In this document: one piece after another, positions 7,614 through 14,011 of the stretch
Position numbering within the stretch: position 1 is the first letter of the stretch
Layout: each line of letters opens with the position of its first letter
Origin: Bacteroidota bacterium
GTDB lineage: Bacteria; Bacteroidota; Bacteroidia; Flavobacteriales_D; Crocinitomicaceae
Assembly: GCA_016866375.1 (NCBI GenBank)
Contig: VGMK01000034.1
Span: 1 to 14,011 of the forward strand
Length of the DNA stretch: 14,011 nucleotides
Direction of reading: 5' to 3'
Notes under the pieces: generated by a model
The model's database searches: none
Told to the model about the DNA's origin: nothing
What the model saw: only the letters and a program-made list of their open reading frames with translations
Made by a program: the position numbers and the translations under genes

Positions 7614-9252
7614 TGATTAATGCTTTTGCCGTGAGTCGCGCGCTGTCTGTAATTTTTTCTCCACTCATTAGTCGGGCAATTTCTTCCACCCGCTCATTTT
7701 CACTTAATTCTGTAATTTGGGTTACCGAACGATTATCCGCTACATATTTTTTCACAAAATAGTGCGTATTGGCTTTTGCCGCTACTTGTGGCAAATGAGA
7801 TATGGCAAAAATCTGCTGCTGATTTCCCATCTGTTTTATAAACTTTCCCATTTTTTCGGCAACCTCACCCGAAACTCCGGTATCAATTTCATCAAATAAA
7901 ATCGTAGGTAATTGTTTTTTCTCTGATAACATTTTCTGAAGGGCCAACATAAAACGAGAAAGCTCACCGCCACTCGCTGCCTTTTCTATAGATACAGGAG
8001 CATAACCCACATTGGCGGAAAAGAGCCATTCCATTTTTGTAATTCCAGATTTATCAAATTCATCCATTACCCTTAAGTCAATGAGGAGTTTTGTATTCGG
8101 TAAATTCAACTCTATCAGTAAAATAGAAAGCTCTTGAATGACCTTATCACTTTGTTTTTTTCTTTTTTCATGTAAGGTTTTTGCTAGTTCTAACAAGTGT
8201 TGTTCCTGAGACAAAACAAGCTGTTCTAATTTTGCGATTTGCTCTTTTAATTGCTCAATATTAAGGGTCTGCCTGCTTAATTCATTGTAATAATGCGCTA
8301 ACTCTTCTTGGTTTTTACATTTATGTTTATTGAGTAGCCGATTGAATTCATCAATCTTTTGCATTAATTCACTCGCTTCTGATACTGACAACTCTGATTC
8401 TGAAATATTGCCATTTGCAACAGAGGCAATATCTTTCAACTCTAGACGAACGCTTAAAATTCTTTCTGATAATTCTTTCAACCGTCCATCAATATCAGAC
8501 CATTTGTCCGTTAACGAACTTAGCCGTTTTAAGATATCCAATGCATTGCCCTCTTCCTCTACAGATGCAATACTCGCATAACATTCATTCAAACCACTTT
8601 GATTTTCTGCACGCCTCAATTCCTTTTCTAAGTCCTCATAGTTGATGCAAGACATATTCAATTTCGACAGTTCCTCTCTCAAGTAAAGTGTATAGTCTAT
8701 TGACTTCTCTGCGTCATGTAACGTACTCTTTAAGGTATTAAGTTTACTTTTCTCTTCCTGATAACACGTAAACTCTCTTTGAAAGGAGGAGGCTAAATCA
8801 AAGGTGTCTGCCAAATGGTCAAACAATTCCATTTGAAAGCGCTTATCTTTTAGTTCAATGGTGTTAAACTGAGAATGAATATGAACTAATTTAATTGCCA
8901 ATTCACGTTGAAGATTTAAATTAACGGGAGTATCGTTGATAAATGCTCTTGATTTCCCCTCCTTTGTTATCTCGCGTCGAACGATGAGTTCATCATCCTG
9001 ATCAATTTCATGACGCTTTAACCACGAACTTATTTCTTGATTTGAATCGAATTTTCCTTCTACAACGGCTTTATTAGCCGATGCACCAATGATACTGAAA
9101 TCCGCGCGTTCGCCTAAGATCAAATGTAAAGCATCCAATAACATAGACTTACCAGATCCGGTTTCTCCTGTAATAACTGTAAAACCTGGTTGAAGGCTTA
9201 ATTTCACCCGTTCTATTATTGCAAAATTTTGAATAGTAAGCTGCTTGAGCAT
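7606..9252 (-). CDS. recN: DNA repair protein RecN
   Basis: RecN is an SMC-like ATPase that acts in repair of double-strand breaks. The 548-residue protein is near the usual family length. The N-terminal half-ATPase has MLKQLTIQNFAIIE and the Walker A motif GETGSGKS (29-36). A long charged central region (about 150-370) is predicted coiled coil. The C-terminal half-ATPase has the ABC signature SGGELSR (427-433), Walker B TILFDEID (450-457) with Asp454/Glu455, and the switch histidine His486 in AISHLPQ. All motifs needed for ATP hydrolysis are present. The gene starts 1 base after the porD stop and overlaps the GSCFA gene by 8 bases. No SOS-type operator was seen next to it, and its place in a tight operon suggests it follows the upstream genes' promoter. 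Confidence 0.97.
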   Translation of the reverse strand: MLKQLTIQNFAIIERVKLSLQPGFTVITGETGSGKSMLLDALHLILGERADFSIIGASANKAVVEGKFDSNQEISSWLKRHEIDQDDELIVRREITKEGKSRAFINDTPVNLNLQRELAIKLVHIHSQFNTIELKDKRFQMELFDHLADTFDLASSFQREFTCYQEEKSKLNTLKSTLHDAEKSIDYTLYLREELSKLNMSCINYEDLEKELRRAENQSGLNECYASIASVEEEGNALDILKRLSSLTDKWSDIDGRLKELSERILSVRLELKDIASVANGNISESELSVSEASELMQKIDEFNRLLNKHKCKNQEELAHYYNELSRQTLNIEQLKEQIAKLEQLVLSQEQHLLELAKTLHEKRKKQSDKVIQELSILLIELNLPNTKLLIDLRVMDEFDKSGITKMEWLFSANVGYAPVSIEKAASGGELSRFMLALQKMLSEKKQLPTILFDEIDTGVSGEVAEKMGKFIKQMGNQQQIFAISHLPQVAAKANTHYFVKKYVADNRSVTQITELSENERVEEIARLMSGEKITDSARLTAKALIND

Positions 9253-9253
9253 A

Positions 9254-10162
9254 TTAATTCATTATTTCAGCATAACGGGAAGAATTTCCTGAGTCTAACT
9301 TTTTTAGAAGATTTACAAAATCAGTTTTTTCTTTCAATTCTGAGTCCGATAAAACACCTTTAAATTCTAAAAATTTCCCGTAGAGAAAGTTTTGAACATT
9401 CACGTTGTTTGGCCGCAACTGAATAATGGGATTTAGTTTATCCAGTGCATCAAACATGGCTTTTTTTGCAGACGGCTTGTTCTCGTACAACTTGTCGATT
9501 CCATCGCGATGATATGTATAGTTGCACTCTCTCAAAGGTTCATAAATTTGATGCAAAATATTATCTACCAGCCAGAAACGATTCTTTTTACCTGACTCGC
9601 TTGATTTCCAACCCGCAAAGTTAGTAGATTGAGCAGTTGAAACAATTTGTTGAGCTTCGGTAAAATAAGGTGTTCCGCCTTTTAGGGAGAATGAATCATA
9701 GTCCATTCCAATGATAAAATATGCGTAAAATGCTAGAATTGAGGTTAGGTTATCCTTAAATTGATTTTGAGCATACTGCAAAACGGTATTTCGAGAGAAT
9801 GCTATTTGGACGTCATCGTCTTGAAAATTAAATAAAACTGAATTATAATTGGAATTAAAAGCAGGTCTACTTGATTGAATGGATATACTCCCGATATAAT
9901 TTCCAGTACCTGCAATTCCTTTTACTTGAATACGTAAAATACAATTTATACGCTCTTCAATACTGAATTTATCTTTGGTCCATGTGGTATTATTCATAAA
10001 GTCGAATGTCATTTGTTTTAATTGATCTAAAATTTCCTTCTCCGTGGAGGTAATCTCAACCTTATTATCAACGATAACATCTACCTGACAATTCAGCTCT
10101 TGCGCATATTTTTTTATGACAAACCCAAACAAAAACAGTATAGACAGGTAGTATTTCAGCAT
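9254..10162 (-). CDS. porD: DUF4835 family protein, probable T9SS-associated PorD
   Basis: The 302-residue product has a signal peptide ending near residue 20 (FLFGFVIKKYA, then QELNCQVDV), so it is exported. The QELNC start of the mature protein, the TFDFMNNTTWT segment (52-62), AYFIIGMDYDSFSLKGG (147-163), the NFAGWKSSE segment and the RPNNVNVQNF segment near residue 251 match the DUF4835 family. I recall this family being renamed type IX secretion protein PorD, and it lies between coaBC and recN in many Bacteroidota. It should act in the periplasm or at the outer membrane, but its molecular role is poorly defined. Its start overlaps the coaBC stop (ATGCTGA), and recN starts 1 base after its own stop. 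The family call is firmer than the role in secretion. Confidence 0.8.
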   Translation of the reverse strand: MLKYYLSILFLFGFVIKKYAQELNCQVDVIVDNKVEITSTEKEILDQLKQMTFDFMNNTTWTKDKFSIEERINCILRIQVKGIAGTGNYIGSISIQSSRPAFNSNYNSVLFNFQDDDVQIAFSRNTVLQYAQNQFKDNLTSILAFYAYFIIGMDYDSFSLKGGTPYFTEAQQIVSTAQSTNFAGWKSSESGKKNRFWLVDNILHQIYEPLRECNYTYHRDGIDKLYENKPSAKKAMFDALDKLNPIIQLRPNNVNVQNFLYGKFLEFKGVLSDSELKEKTDFVNLLKKLDSGNSSRYAEIMN

Positions 10163-11346
10163 ACTTTTTCAATAAAATTTAGAATATCCAATGCTACTTG
10201 CGATTTTGGTTTTTTGTCAAAATATTCGCTTGTCCCATCTCTGTTCAAAATAGTAATTTTATTCCAATCTGATTGAAAGGTGGTTCCTTCATTTTCCATT
10301 GAATTCATAACAATAGCGTCCAAATTTTTGTCATTCAATTTAGATAACGCATACTCACTGGAATTATTGGTTTCTAATGCAAACCCCATCACATACTGTC
10401 CTTTCTTTTTATTTTTTGCCGCCCACTCCAGAACATCCGGGTTTCGTATAAGTTTTAATTCAAAATCAGCGGATTTCTTTTTTATTTTTTGGCTTGCCAT
10501 TTCAATCGGGCGGTAATCCGCAACAGCAGCAGCGAAAATACCAACATCCTGAGAACTCCAGTTTTCTTCGACACAATCCATGAGGTCTCGAGCAGATAAT
10601 ACGTCAATTCTTTTCAGAAGAGGATGGACTAGTTCAAGGTTGACTGGTCCAGATATCAACGTAACTTGATATCCCATTAAAAGTGCTTTTTCTGCTAATT
10701 CAAATCCCATTTTTCCACTCGAAAAATTTCCGATGTACCTCACGGGATCTATTTTTTCATAGGTAGGGCCGGCTGTTATAAGTAGTTTTCTTTCAGAAAT
10801 TATATTTGAATAAATGGCCTCATTTAAATAATCTGCAATTCTCTCCGGTTCCTCCATCCTACCCTGCCCTTCAAGACCACTCGCTAATTTTCCGGAGGTC
10901 GCCGGTATTACCTGCACGCCGTCTGCAATTAATTGATGAAGATTGCGGAGTAGCGTTGGATGTTGATACATATCCAAATCCATGGCTGGTGCAATAATTG
11001 TTTTGCATTTAAGCGAAAAATAAGTGGCTAAAAGTAAGTTGTCGCAGGCACCTGAAGCCATTTTAGAAATCGTATTTGCCGTTGCAGGCGCGATGAGAAA
11101 GAGATCTGCCCAGAGAGCTAGTTCCACATGGTTGTTCCATTCACCCGAGCCTTTATTCCAAAATTCTATTGCAACAGGATTCTCTGAAAGCGTACTGACA
11201 ACCAGTGGGCTTATAAAATCAGAAGAGGCAGGAGTCATTACACATTTGACATCTGCCCCTTTACTTTTTAAAATCCTTATGAGGTAAGCAATTTTATACG
11301 CTGCAATACCTCCTGTTATTCCGAGAAGGATGCGCTTTCCTGTCAT
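10156..11346 (-). CDS. coaBC: Bifunctional phosphopantothenoylcysteine decarboxylase / phosphopantothenate-cysteine ligase
   Basis: CoaBC joins phosphopantothenate to cysteine and then decarboxylates the product to phosphopantetheine, two steps of coenzyme A synthesis. The 396-residue protein has an N-terminal flavoprotein CoaC domain (about 1-180): GITGGIAAYK (9-18), active-site His73 in NNHVELA, the APATANT segment (86-92), and the substrate-clamp motif APAMDLDMY (119-127). The C-terminal CoaB domain (about 185-396) has LITAGPTYEKIDPVRYIGN (189-207), SSGKMG, AAAVADYRP (272-280) and KIKK (287-290). In the clamp region LASGLEGQGRM (154-164), Ser156 stands where E. coli Dfp has catalytic Cys158. 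I believe this Ser is usual in Bacteroidota. The start overlaps the rpoZ stop by one base (TAATG), and the stop overlaps the porD start by 7 bases. Confidence 0.96.
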   Translation of the reverse strand: MTGKRILLGITGGIAAYKIAYLIRILKSKGADVKCVMTPASSDFISPLVVSTLSENPVAIEFWNKGSGEWNNHVELALWADLFLIAPATANTISKMASGACDNLLLATYFSLKCKTIIAPAMDLDMYQHPTLLRNLHQLIADGVQVIPATSGKLASGLEGQGRMEEPERIADYLNEAIYSNIISERKLLITAGPTYEKIDPVRYIGNFSSGKMGFELAEKALLMGYQVTLISGPVNLELVHPLLKRIDVLSARDLMDCVEENWSSQDVGIFAAAVADYRPIEMASQKIKKKSADFELKLIRNPDVLEWAAKNKKKGQYVMGFALETNNSSEYALSKLNDKNLDAIVMNSMENEGTTFQSDWNKITILNRDGTSEYFDKKPKSQVALDILNFIEKVC

Positions 11347-11675
11347 TATTGATCTTCTTCAGGATGACGAACATAAATTTTATCTTCTAATAATTCCTGG
11401 GTAGCTATGGCAGTTGGTTTTGCCATGCGCTCATAATGTTTAGAGATTTCGATCTGTTCTCTGTTTTCAAAAATCTCCTCCAAATTATCGCTAGAAGACG
11501 CGAATTCTTGCAACTTTTGATTGAGCTCTTCTTTCATCTCCACACTAATTTGATTTGACCTTTTGGAAATAGCTACTAAGGATTCATAGATGTTTCCGGT
11601 TTTCTCCTCCAACAGAATGGTATCTCTTGTTACCGTTGTCTTTTCAGCTGCAAAATTTTTTACACTCATGTTCAT
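11346..11675 (-). CDS. rpoZ: RNA polymerase omega subunit (Bacteroidota type)
   Basis: Omega helps assembly and stability of RNA polymerase by binding beta-prime. The 109-residue product shows the extended Bacteroidota form: TVTRDT (15-20), EEKTGNIYESLVAISKR (23-39), RSNQISVEMKEELNQKLQ (39-56) and a tail with NLEEIFENREQIEISKHYE (64-82) and KPTAIATQELLEDKIYVR (86-103). The segment NIYESLVAISKRSNQI corresponds to the core omega fold. The ATG at 11673-11675 is used here; a second ATG two codons later (11667-11669) is equally possible. The gene sits 4 bases after bamD and overlaps coaBC by one base, which is the common neighbourhood of rpoZ in this phylum. Confidence 0.93.
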   Translation of the reverse strand: MNMSVKNFAAEKTTVTRDTILLEEKTGNIYESLVAISKRSNQISVEMKEELNQKLQEFASSSDNLEEIFENREQIEISKHYERMAKPTAIATQELLEDKIYVRHPEEDQ

Positions 11676-11679
11676 TAAC

Positions 11680-12468
11680 TTATTTTAAATCTTGATCCAA
11701 TTCCATTTTTTCCACCATTGTTTTTAACTTGGTTAAATAACTAGAATTTTTGAATTGGAAGGCAAAGTTACGGAATCTTTCCATAGTTTTTTCAATTCTT
11801 TCTTGTTTTTTACTGTCAATGCTGTTTTGTGCAAGTAAAATCGAATTCATTACCAATAAATAGCCGTTTTCTTCAAGAAATACGGATTTACTGTATTTAG
11901 ATAAAAAAATCTCTGCAGAAGTTACTGCAGCGCGGTAATTTTCAGTTTTTGAATAAAGTCTTACCTCTTCAAAATCCTTCCGTTCAATTTTAAATCGTAA
12001 TTCATCCATTATTAAATTACAAGTATCCACTCGATTACCGTCAGGATAACGATTTATAAAATCCTGAATATTATTTATTGCCTTATCGGTTTCACCTTGA
12101 TCGAGATAATAACTTGGAGAGTTTCGTACACTACAAAGTGCTTTCATAAACATCGATTCTTCAACCTTTGGACCAAAAGGGAATCGCGATAAATATGAAT
12201 CAAAATAATACGCTGCCATGTAATAGTCCTCTGTTTCAAAATATGATTTCGCCAAACGATAGTATGCAAGTTCACCTTCGCCGGTCCGAGGTGAATGTTG
12301 GTAAATTTGTTCATACAAAACAATGCAACGATCGAAATCCTCCTTGTTGTAAAGGGCATTTGCTGTTTCAAATTTCAGCGAATAATCATCTCCTTTCACA
12401 ATCCTCGAGTAATCGGAACATGCCACTATCAAAAATAAAAATGAAATAGCCAAAAATACCCTTTTCAT
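11680..12468 (-). CDS. bamD: Outer membrane assembly lipoprotein BamD
   Basis: BamD is the essential lipoprotein partner of BamA in folding outer-membrane beta-barrel proteins. The 262-residue product has a short lipoprotein signal with lipobox IVAC and lipidated Cys17. TPR-like helix pairs follow from about residue 30: ANALYNKEDFDRCIVLYEQIY (37-57), ELAYYRLAKSYFETEDYYMA (66-85), YYFDSYLSRFP (87-97) and KAINNIQDFINRYPDG (128-143). The FDSYLSRFP pattern is typical of the family. After lipidation it should face the periplasm at the inner leaflet of the outer membrane. Its ATG overlaps the stop of the upstream M23 peptidase gene (ATGA), so the two are probably translationally coupled. rpoZ starts 4 bases after its stop. 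Confidence 0.95.
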   Translation of the reverse strand: MKRVFLAISFLFLIVACSDYSRIVKGDDYSLKFETANALYNKEDFDRCIVLYEQIYQHSPRTGEGELAYYRLAKSYFETEDYYMAAYYFDSYLSRFPFGPKVEESMFMKALCSVRNSPSYYLDQGETDKAINNIQDFINRYPDGNRVDTCNLIMDELRFKIERKDFEEVRLYSKTENYRAAVTSAEIFLSKYSKSVFLEENGYLLVMNSILLAQNSIDSKKQERIEKTMERFRNFAFQFKNSSYLTKLKTMVEKMELDQDLK

Positions 12469-13469
12469 TTCACTCTGAGACTTTTACCTACTTGTAACAC
12501 GCTGGTAGTTTTTAAACCATTAAGCTTGCAGAGTTGAGAAACAGTTGTATTATGCTTTCGTGCAATCGTCGAAAGCGAATCTCCTGATTTCACTCTGTAA
12601 TATTTAGCTTGTGTAGAACGCACAACAGGCTTTGGTTTAACCGTTGCAGGTTGATCACTTGATTCATCAAAAACCTTTTTTTCATTATCCGATTCGTCAA
12701 TGCTTTCAGAAAGATAATAATCACTAGGTTTTGCCCCCGCCCGAAATAAAGATTTGTGCAATAGCACACTGTCCTTCTTTATTTTTTTTGACTGAAAATC
12801 AATAATCTCCTCGGGATTTATCGTGGCATCATAAAATCTTACCTCAAAATGTAAATGCGACCCATAAGATCTACCTGTGTTTCCGCCTAAACCTATTGCG
12901 TCTCCTGCATTTACCTCTTGATTTGGATAAACTAAAATCTTACTTAAATGGGCATAAAAAGTCTCAAAACTATTAGGATGTCTCATAATAACTAAATTCC
13001 CATAACCTCCTTCGTTGTATTTAGCATAGCGTATCTTACCAGACCATGCAGCATATACCGTATCCCCTGTTTCGAGATCTAAATCCATTCCTAAATGGTA
13101 CCTGCCATTTCTATACTTATATGTTGATGTAACGGCTCCAGACACAGGAGGAAAATACGCGCTACTTTCTCCGCCATTCACATGCACCCAAATAGAGTCC
13201 TTCAATTGACCAAGGTCATTACGCACCCCCGAAAAGCAAGAGTTATTGTTCCAATTTATTTTGTAGGAGAAAACCTGATTTTTTGTCATAAAATCATGTA
13301 CTCTTTTATTCATGATGCCATCAAATGTATTCTCGTTATATAAACGCCAAGTTTGGTTCGAAAAAATTAGTATTTTTCCAATATTTGTCTCAATGGTATC
13401 TACACATTTTTGTGCTCGTAAAAGTGGAACATTTATTATTAAAAAAAATAAGATAATCTTAAATGACAA
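12465..13469 (-). CDS. M23 (LytM-type) metallopeptidase with C-terminal LysM domain
   Basis: The 334-residue product is a predicted peptidoglycan endopeptidase exported to the periplasm, with a signal peptide ending near residue 19 (MSFKIILFFLIINVPLLRA). The M23 domain spans about 105-220 and keeps the zinc ligands and catalytic residues: His125 and Asp129 in YHLGMDLD, His174 in YAHLS, and His205/His207 in HLHFEVR. It therefore looks active, unlike degenerate EnvC or NlpD types. A linker (about 222-286) leads to a single LysM domain (about 290-334, starting YYRVKSGDSLSTIA) for peptidoglycan binding. The only start that keeps the signal peptide is TTG at 13467-13469; an in-frame TAA lies just upstream and the first in-frame ATG is at residue 53. 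The stop overlaps the bamD start by 4 bases. Confidence 0.92.
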   Translation of the reverse strand: MSFKIILFFLIINVPLLRAQKCVDTIETNIGKILIFSNQTWRLYNENTFDGIMNKRVHDFMTKNQVFSYKINWNNNSCFSGVRNDLGQLKDSIWVHVNGGESSAYFPPVSGAVTSTYKYRNGRYHLGMDLDLETGDTVYAAWSGKIRYAKYNEGGYGNLVIMRHPNSFETFYAHLSKILVYPNQEVNAGDAIGLGGNTGRSYGSHLHFEVRFYDATINPEEIIDFQSKKIKKDSVLLHKSLFRAGAKPSDYYLSESIDESDNEKKVFDESSDQPATVKPKPVVRSTQAKYYRVKSGDSLSTIARKHNTTVSQLCKLNGLKTTSVLQVGKSLRVK

Positions 13470-13505
13470 AATGTGTTATTACAAAGTATAAAATTATAAA
13501 AAAAA

Positions 13506-14011
13506 TCAAATGGCTTTTATTTCATCAACTTCAACACTAAACAGAACTGATTCATTTGGCTTTACCTTATTCGAAAAACCATATTTACCATAAGCCTGAT
13601 TAGCTTCCAGCAGGATAAAATAATGCTCACCAACTTTAGCATTCTTTAAAACTTTACGCAGGCCGGGAACGAGCGCATTTTGACCAGGTATGTAGCGTAT
13701 TGGTGTATTATTAAAATATGTATTAATAACATTTGGGTTCCTTTTTGTGGAGGCGGTCATGTGAAGATAAAACTGCTTATCATCCGTTTTATCTAATTCA
13801 GAAGATTGTCCACCTTTAATTAACCAAGATTTAATTCCAGCAGAATCTGTACTTGGAGAAACAAATGAATGTATTTTTACATACAGCCAAATGCTTGAAT
13901 TGGCAGAAATCACGTCTCCGAGACCTTTAGAACCGTATGCAAAAGATGCCGGCATCTCGATTTTAGCAAAGTCTCCTACAGACAGTTCTTTAAATGCTAC
14001 ATCCCAACCGA
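13506..14011 (-). CDS. Tandem FKBP-type peptidyl-prolyl cis-trans isomerase (5' partial)
   Basis: The frame is open to the right edge, so the gene starts outside the window; 167 residues are visible. An ATG at 13953-13955 lies inside a conserved domain and is not the start. Visible residues 1-46 are the end of one FKBP domain, with the typical GWDVAF entry, LSVGDFAKIEMP, ASFAYG (21-26) and GLGDVISANSSIWL. A second FKBP-like domain follows to the C-terminus: VPGLRKVLKNAKVGEHYFIL (115-134), QAYGKYG (138-144) and VKPNESVLFSVEVDEI. In this copy Leu117 replaces the active-site Trp of FKBPs, so its isomerase activity may be weak. A signal or lipoprotein sequence cannot be judged. The M23 gene starts 36 bases downstream on the same strand. 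Confidence 0.88.
   Translation of the reverse strand, partial: GWDVAFKELSVGDFAKIEMPASFAYGSKGLGDVISANSSIWLYVKIHSFVSPSTDSAGIKSWLIKGGQSSELDKTDDKQFYLHMTASTKRNPNVINTYFNNTPIRYIPGQNALVPGLRKVLKNAKVGEHYFILLEANQAYGKYGFSNKVKPNESVLFSVEVDEIKAI

Noticed and set aside
8330..8645. Plus-strand open frames of 76 to 83 codons inside recN, and similar antisense frames within pyrG, yidC, coaBC and bamD.
   Set aside because: They lie wholly within well-supported genes on the opposite strand, show no recognisable family and look like by-products of the coding frame.
13482..13508. Possible minus-strand promoter before the M23 gene: TTG near 13507-13509 and TATACTTTG at 13482-13490.
   Set aside because: The -7 box has one extra base relative to TAnnTTTG, and the implied 5' leader before the TTG start would be only about 6 bases. 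In an A/T-rich 36-base gap such matches are expected by chance.
13953..13955. ATG as the start of a 149-residue FKBP protein.
   Set aside because: The frame stays open to the window edge, and the upstream codons encode the conserved GWDVAF and LSVGDFAKIE parts of the FKBP domain, so the gene is 5' truncated by the window.
1..14011. A defence system, CRISPR array, prophage, transposon or other unusual system.
   Set aside because: Nearly every base is covered by recognisable housekeeping or envelope genes. I saw no repeat array, transposase, integrase, attachment site or cluster of unknown genes. DUF4268 can occur with nuclease proteins, but it stands alone here.

Overview
The window is AT-rich chromosomal DNA from a Bacteroidota bacterium, most likely Flavobacteriales or a close relative. 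The evidence is a protein with a type IX secretion C-terminal sorting domain, a PorD-like (DUF4835) protein, the long Bacteroidota form of RNA polymerase omega, the gene order bamD-rpoZ-coaBC-porD-recN, the pair pyrG-yidC, and the lack of clear Shine-Dalgarno sequences before most starts. Genus and species cannot be told from this sequence alone.

Layout, plus strand (1-6730): the 3' end of an unrecognised gene, a small DCC-family (DUF393) thioredoxin-like protein, a short hairpin, and then a tight run that looks like one operon: pyrG (CTP synthase), yidC (membrane insertase), a small-type transaldolase, a DUF4268 protein, a secreted protein with an adhesin-like domain and a T9SS sorting tail, and an HD-domain phosphohydrolase. 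Gaps between the genes from pyrG onward are 2 to 15 bases.

Layout, minus strand (14011-6663): a second compact run, read right to left: a tandem-FKBP peptidyl-prolyl isomerase cut by the window edge, an M23 peptidase with a LysM tail, bamD, rpoZ, coaBC, porD, recN and a GSCFA-family protein. From the M23 gene to the GSCFA gene, neighbours overlap by 1 to 8 bases or lie 1 to 4 bases apart, which suggests translational coupling. The two runs converge, and the last gene of each overlaps the other tail to tail by 68 bases.

The genes serve core functions: nucleotide synthesis (pyrG), pentose phosphate metabolism (transaldolase), coenzyme A synthesis (coaBC), transcription (rpoZ), DNA repair (recN) and envelope building (yidC, bamD, M23/LysM, FKBP, porD). 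I found no RNA gene, mobile element, CRISPR array, phage gene or defence system, and no gene-free stretch over 300 bases. I do not see a new biological system here; the findings are small points about starts, overlaps and active-site residues.
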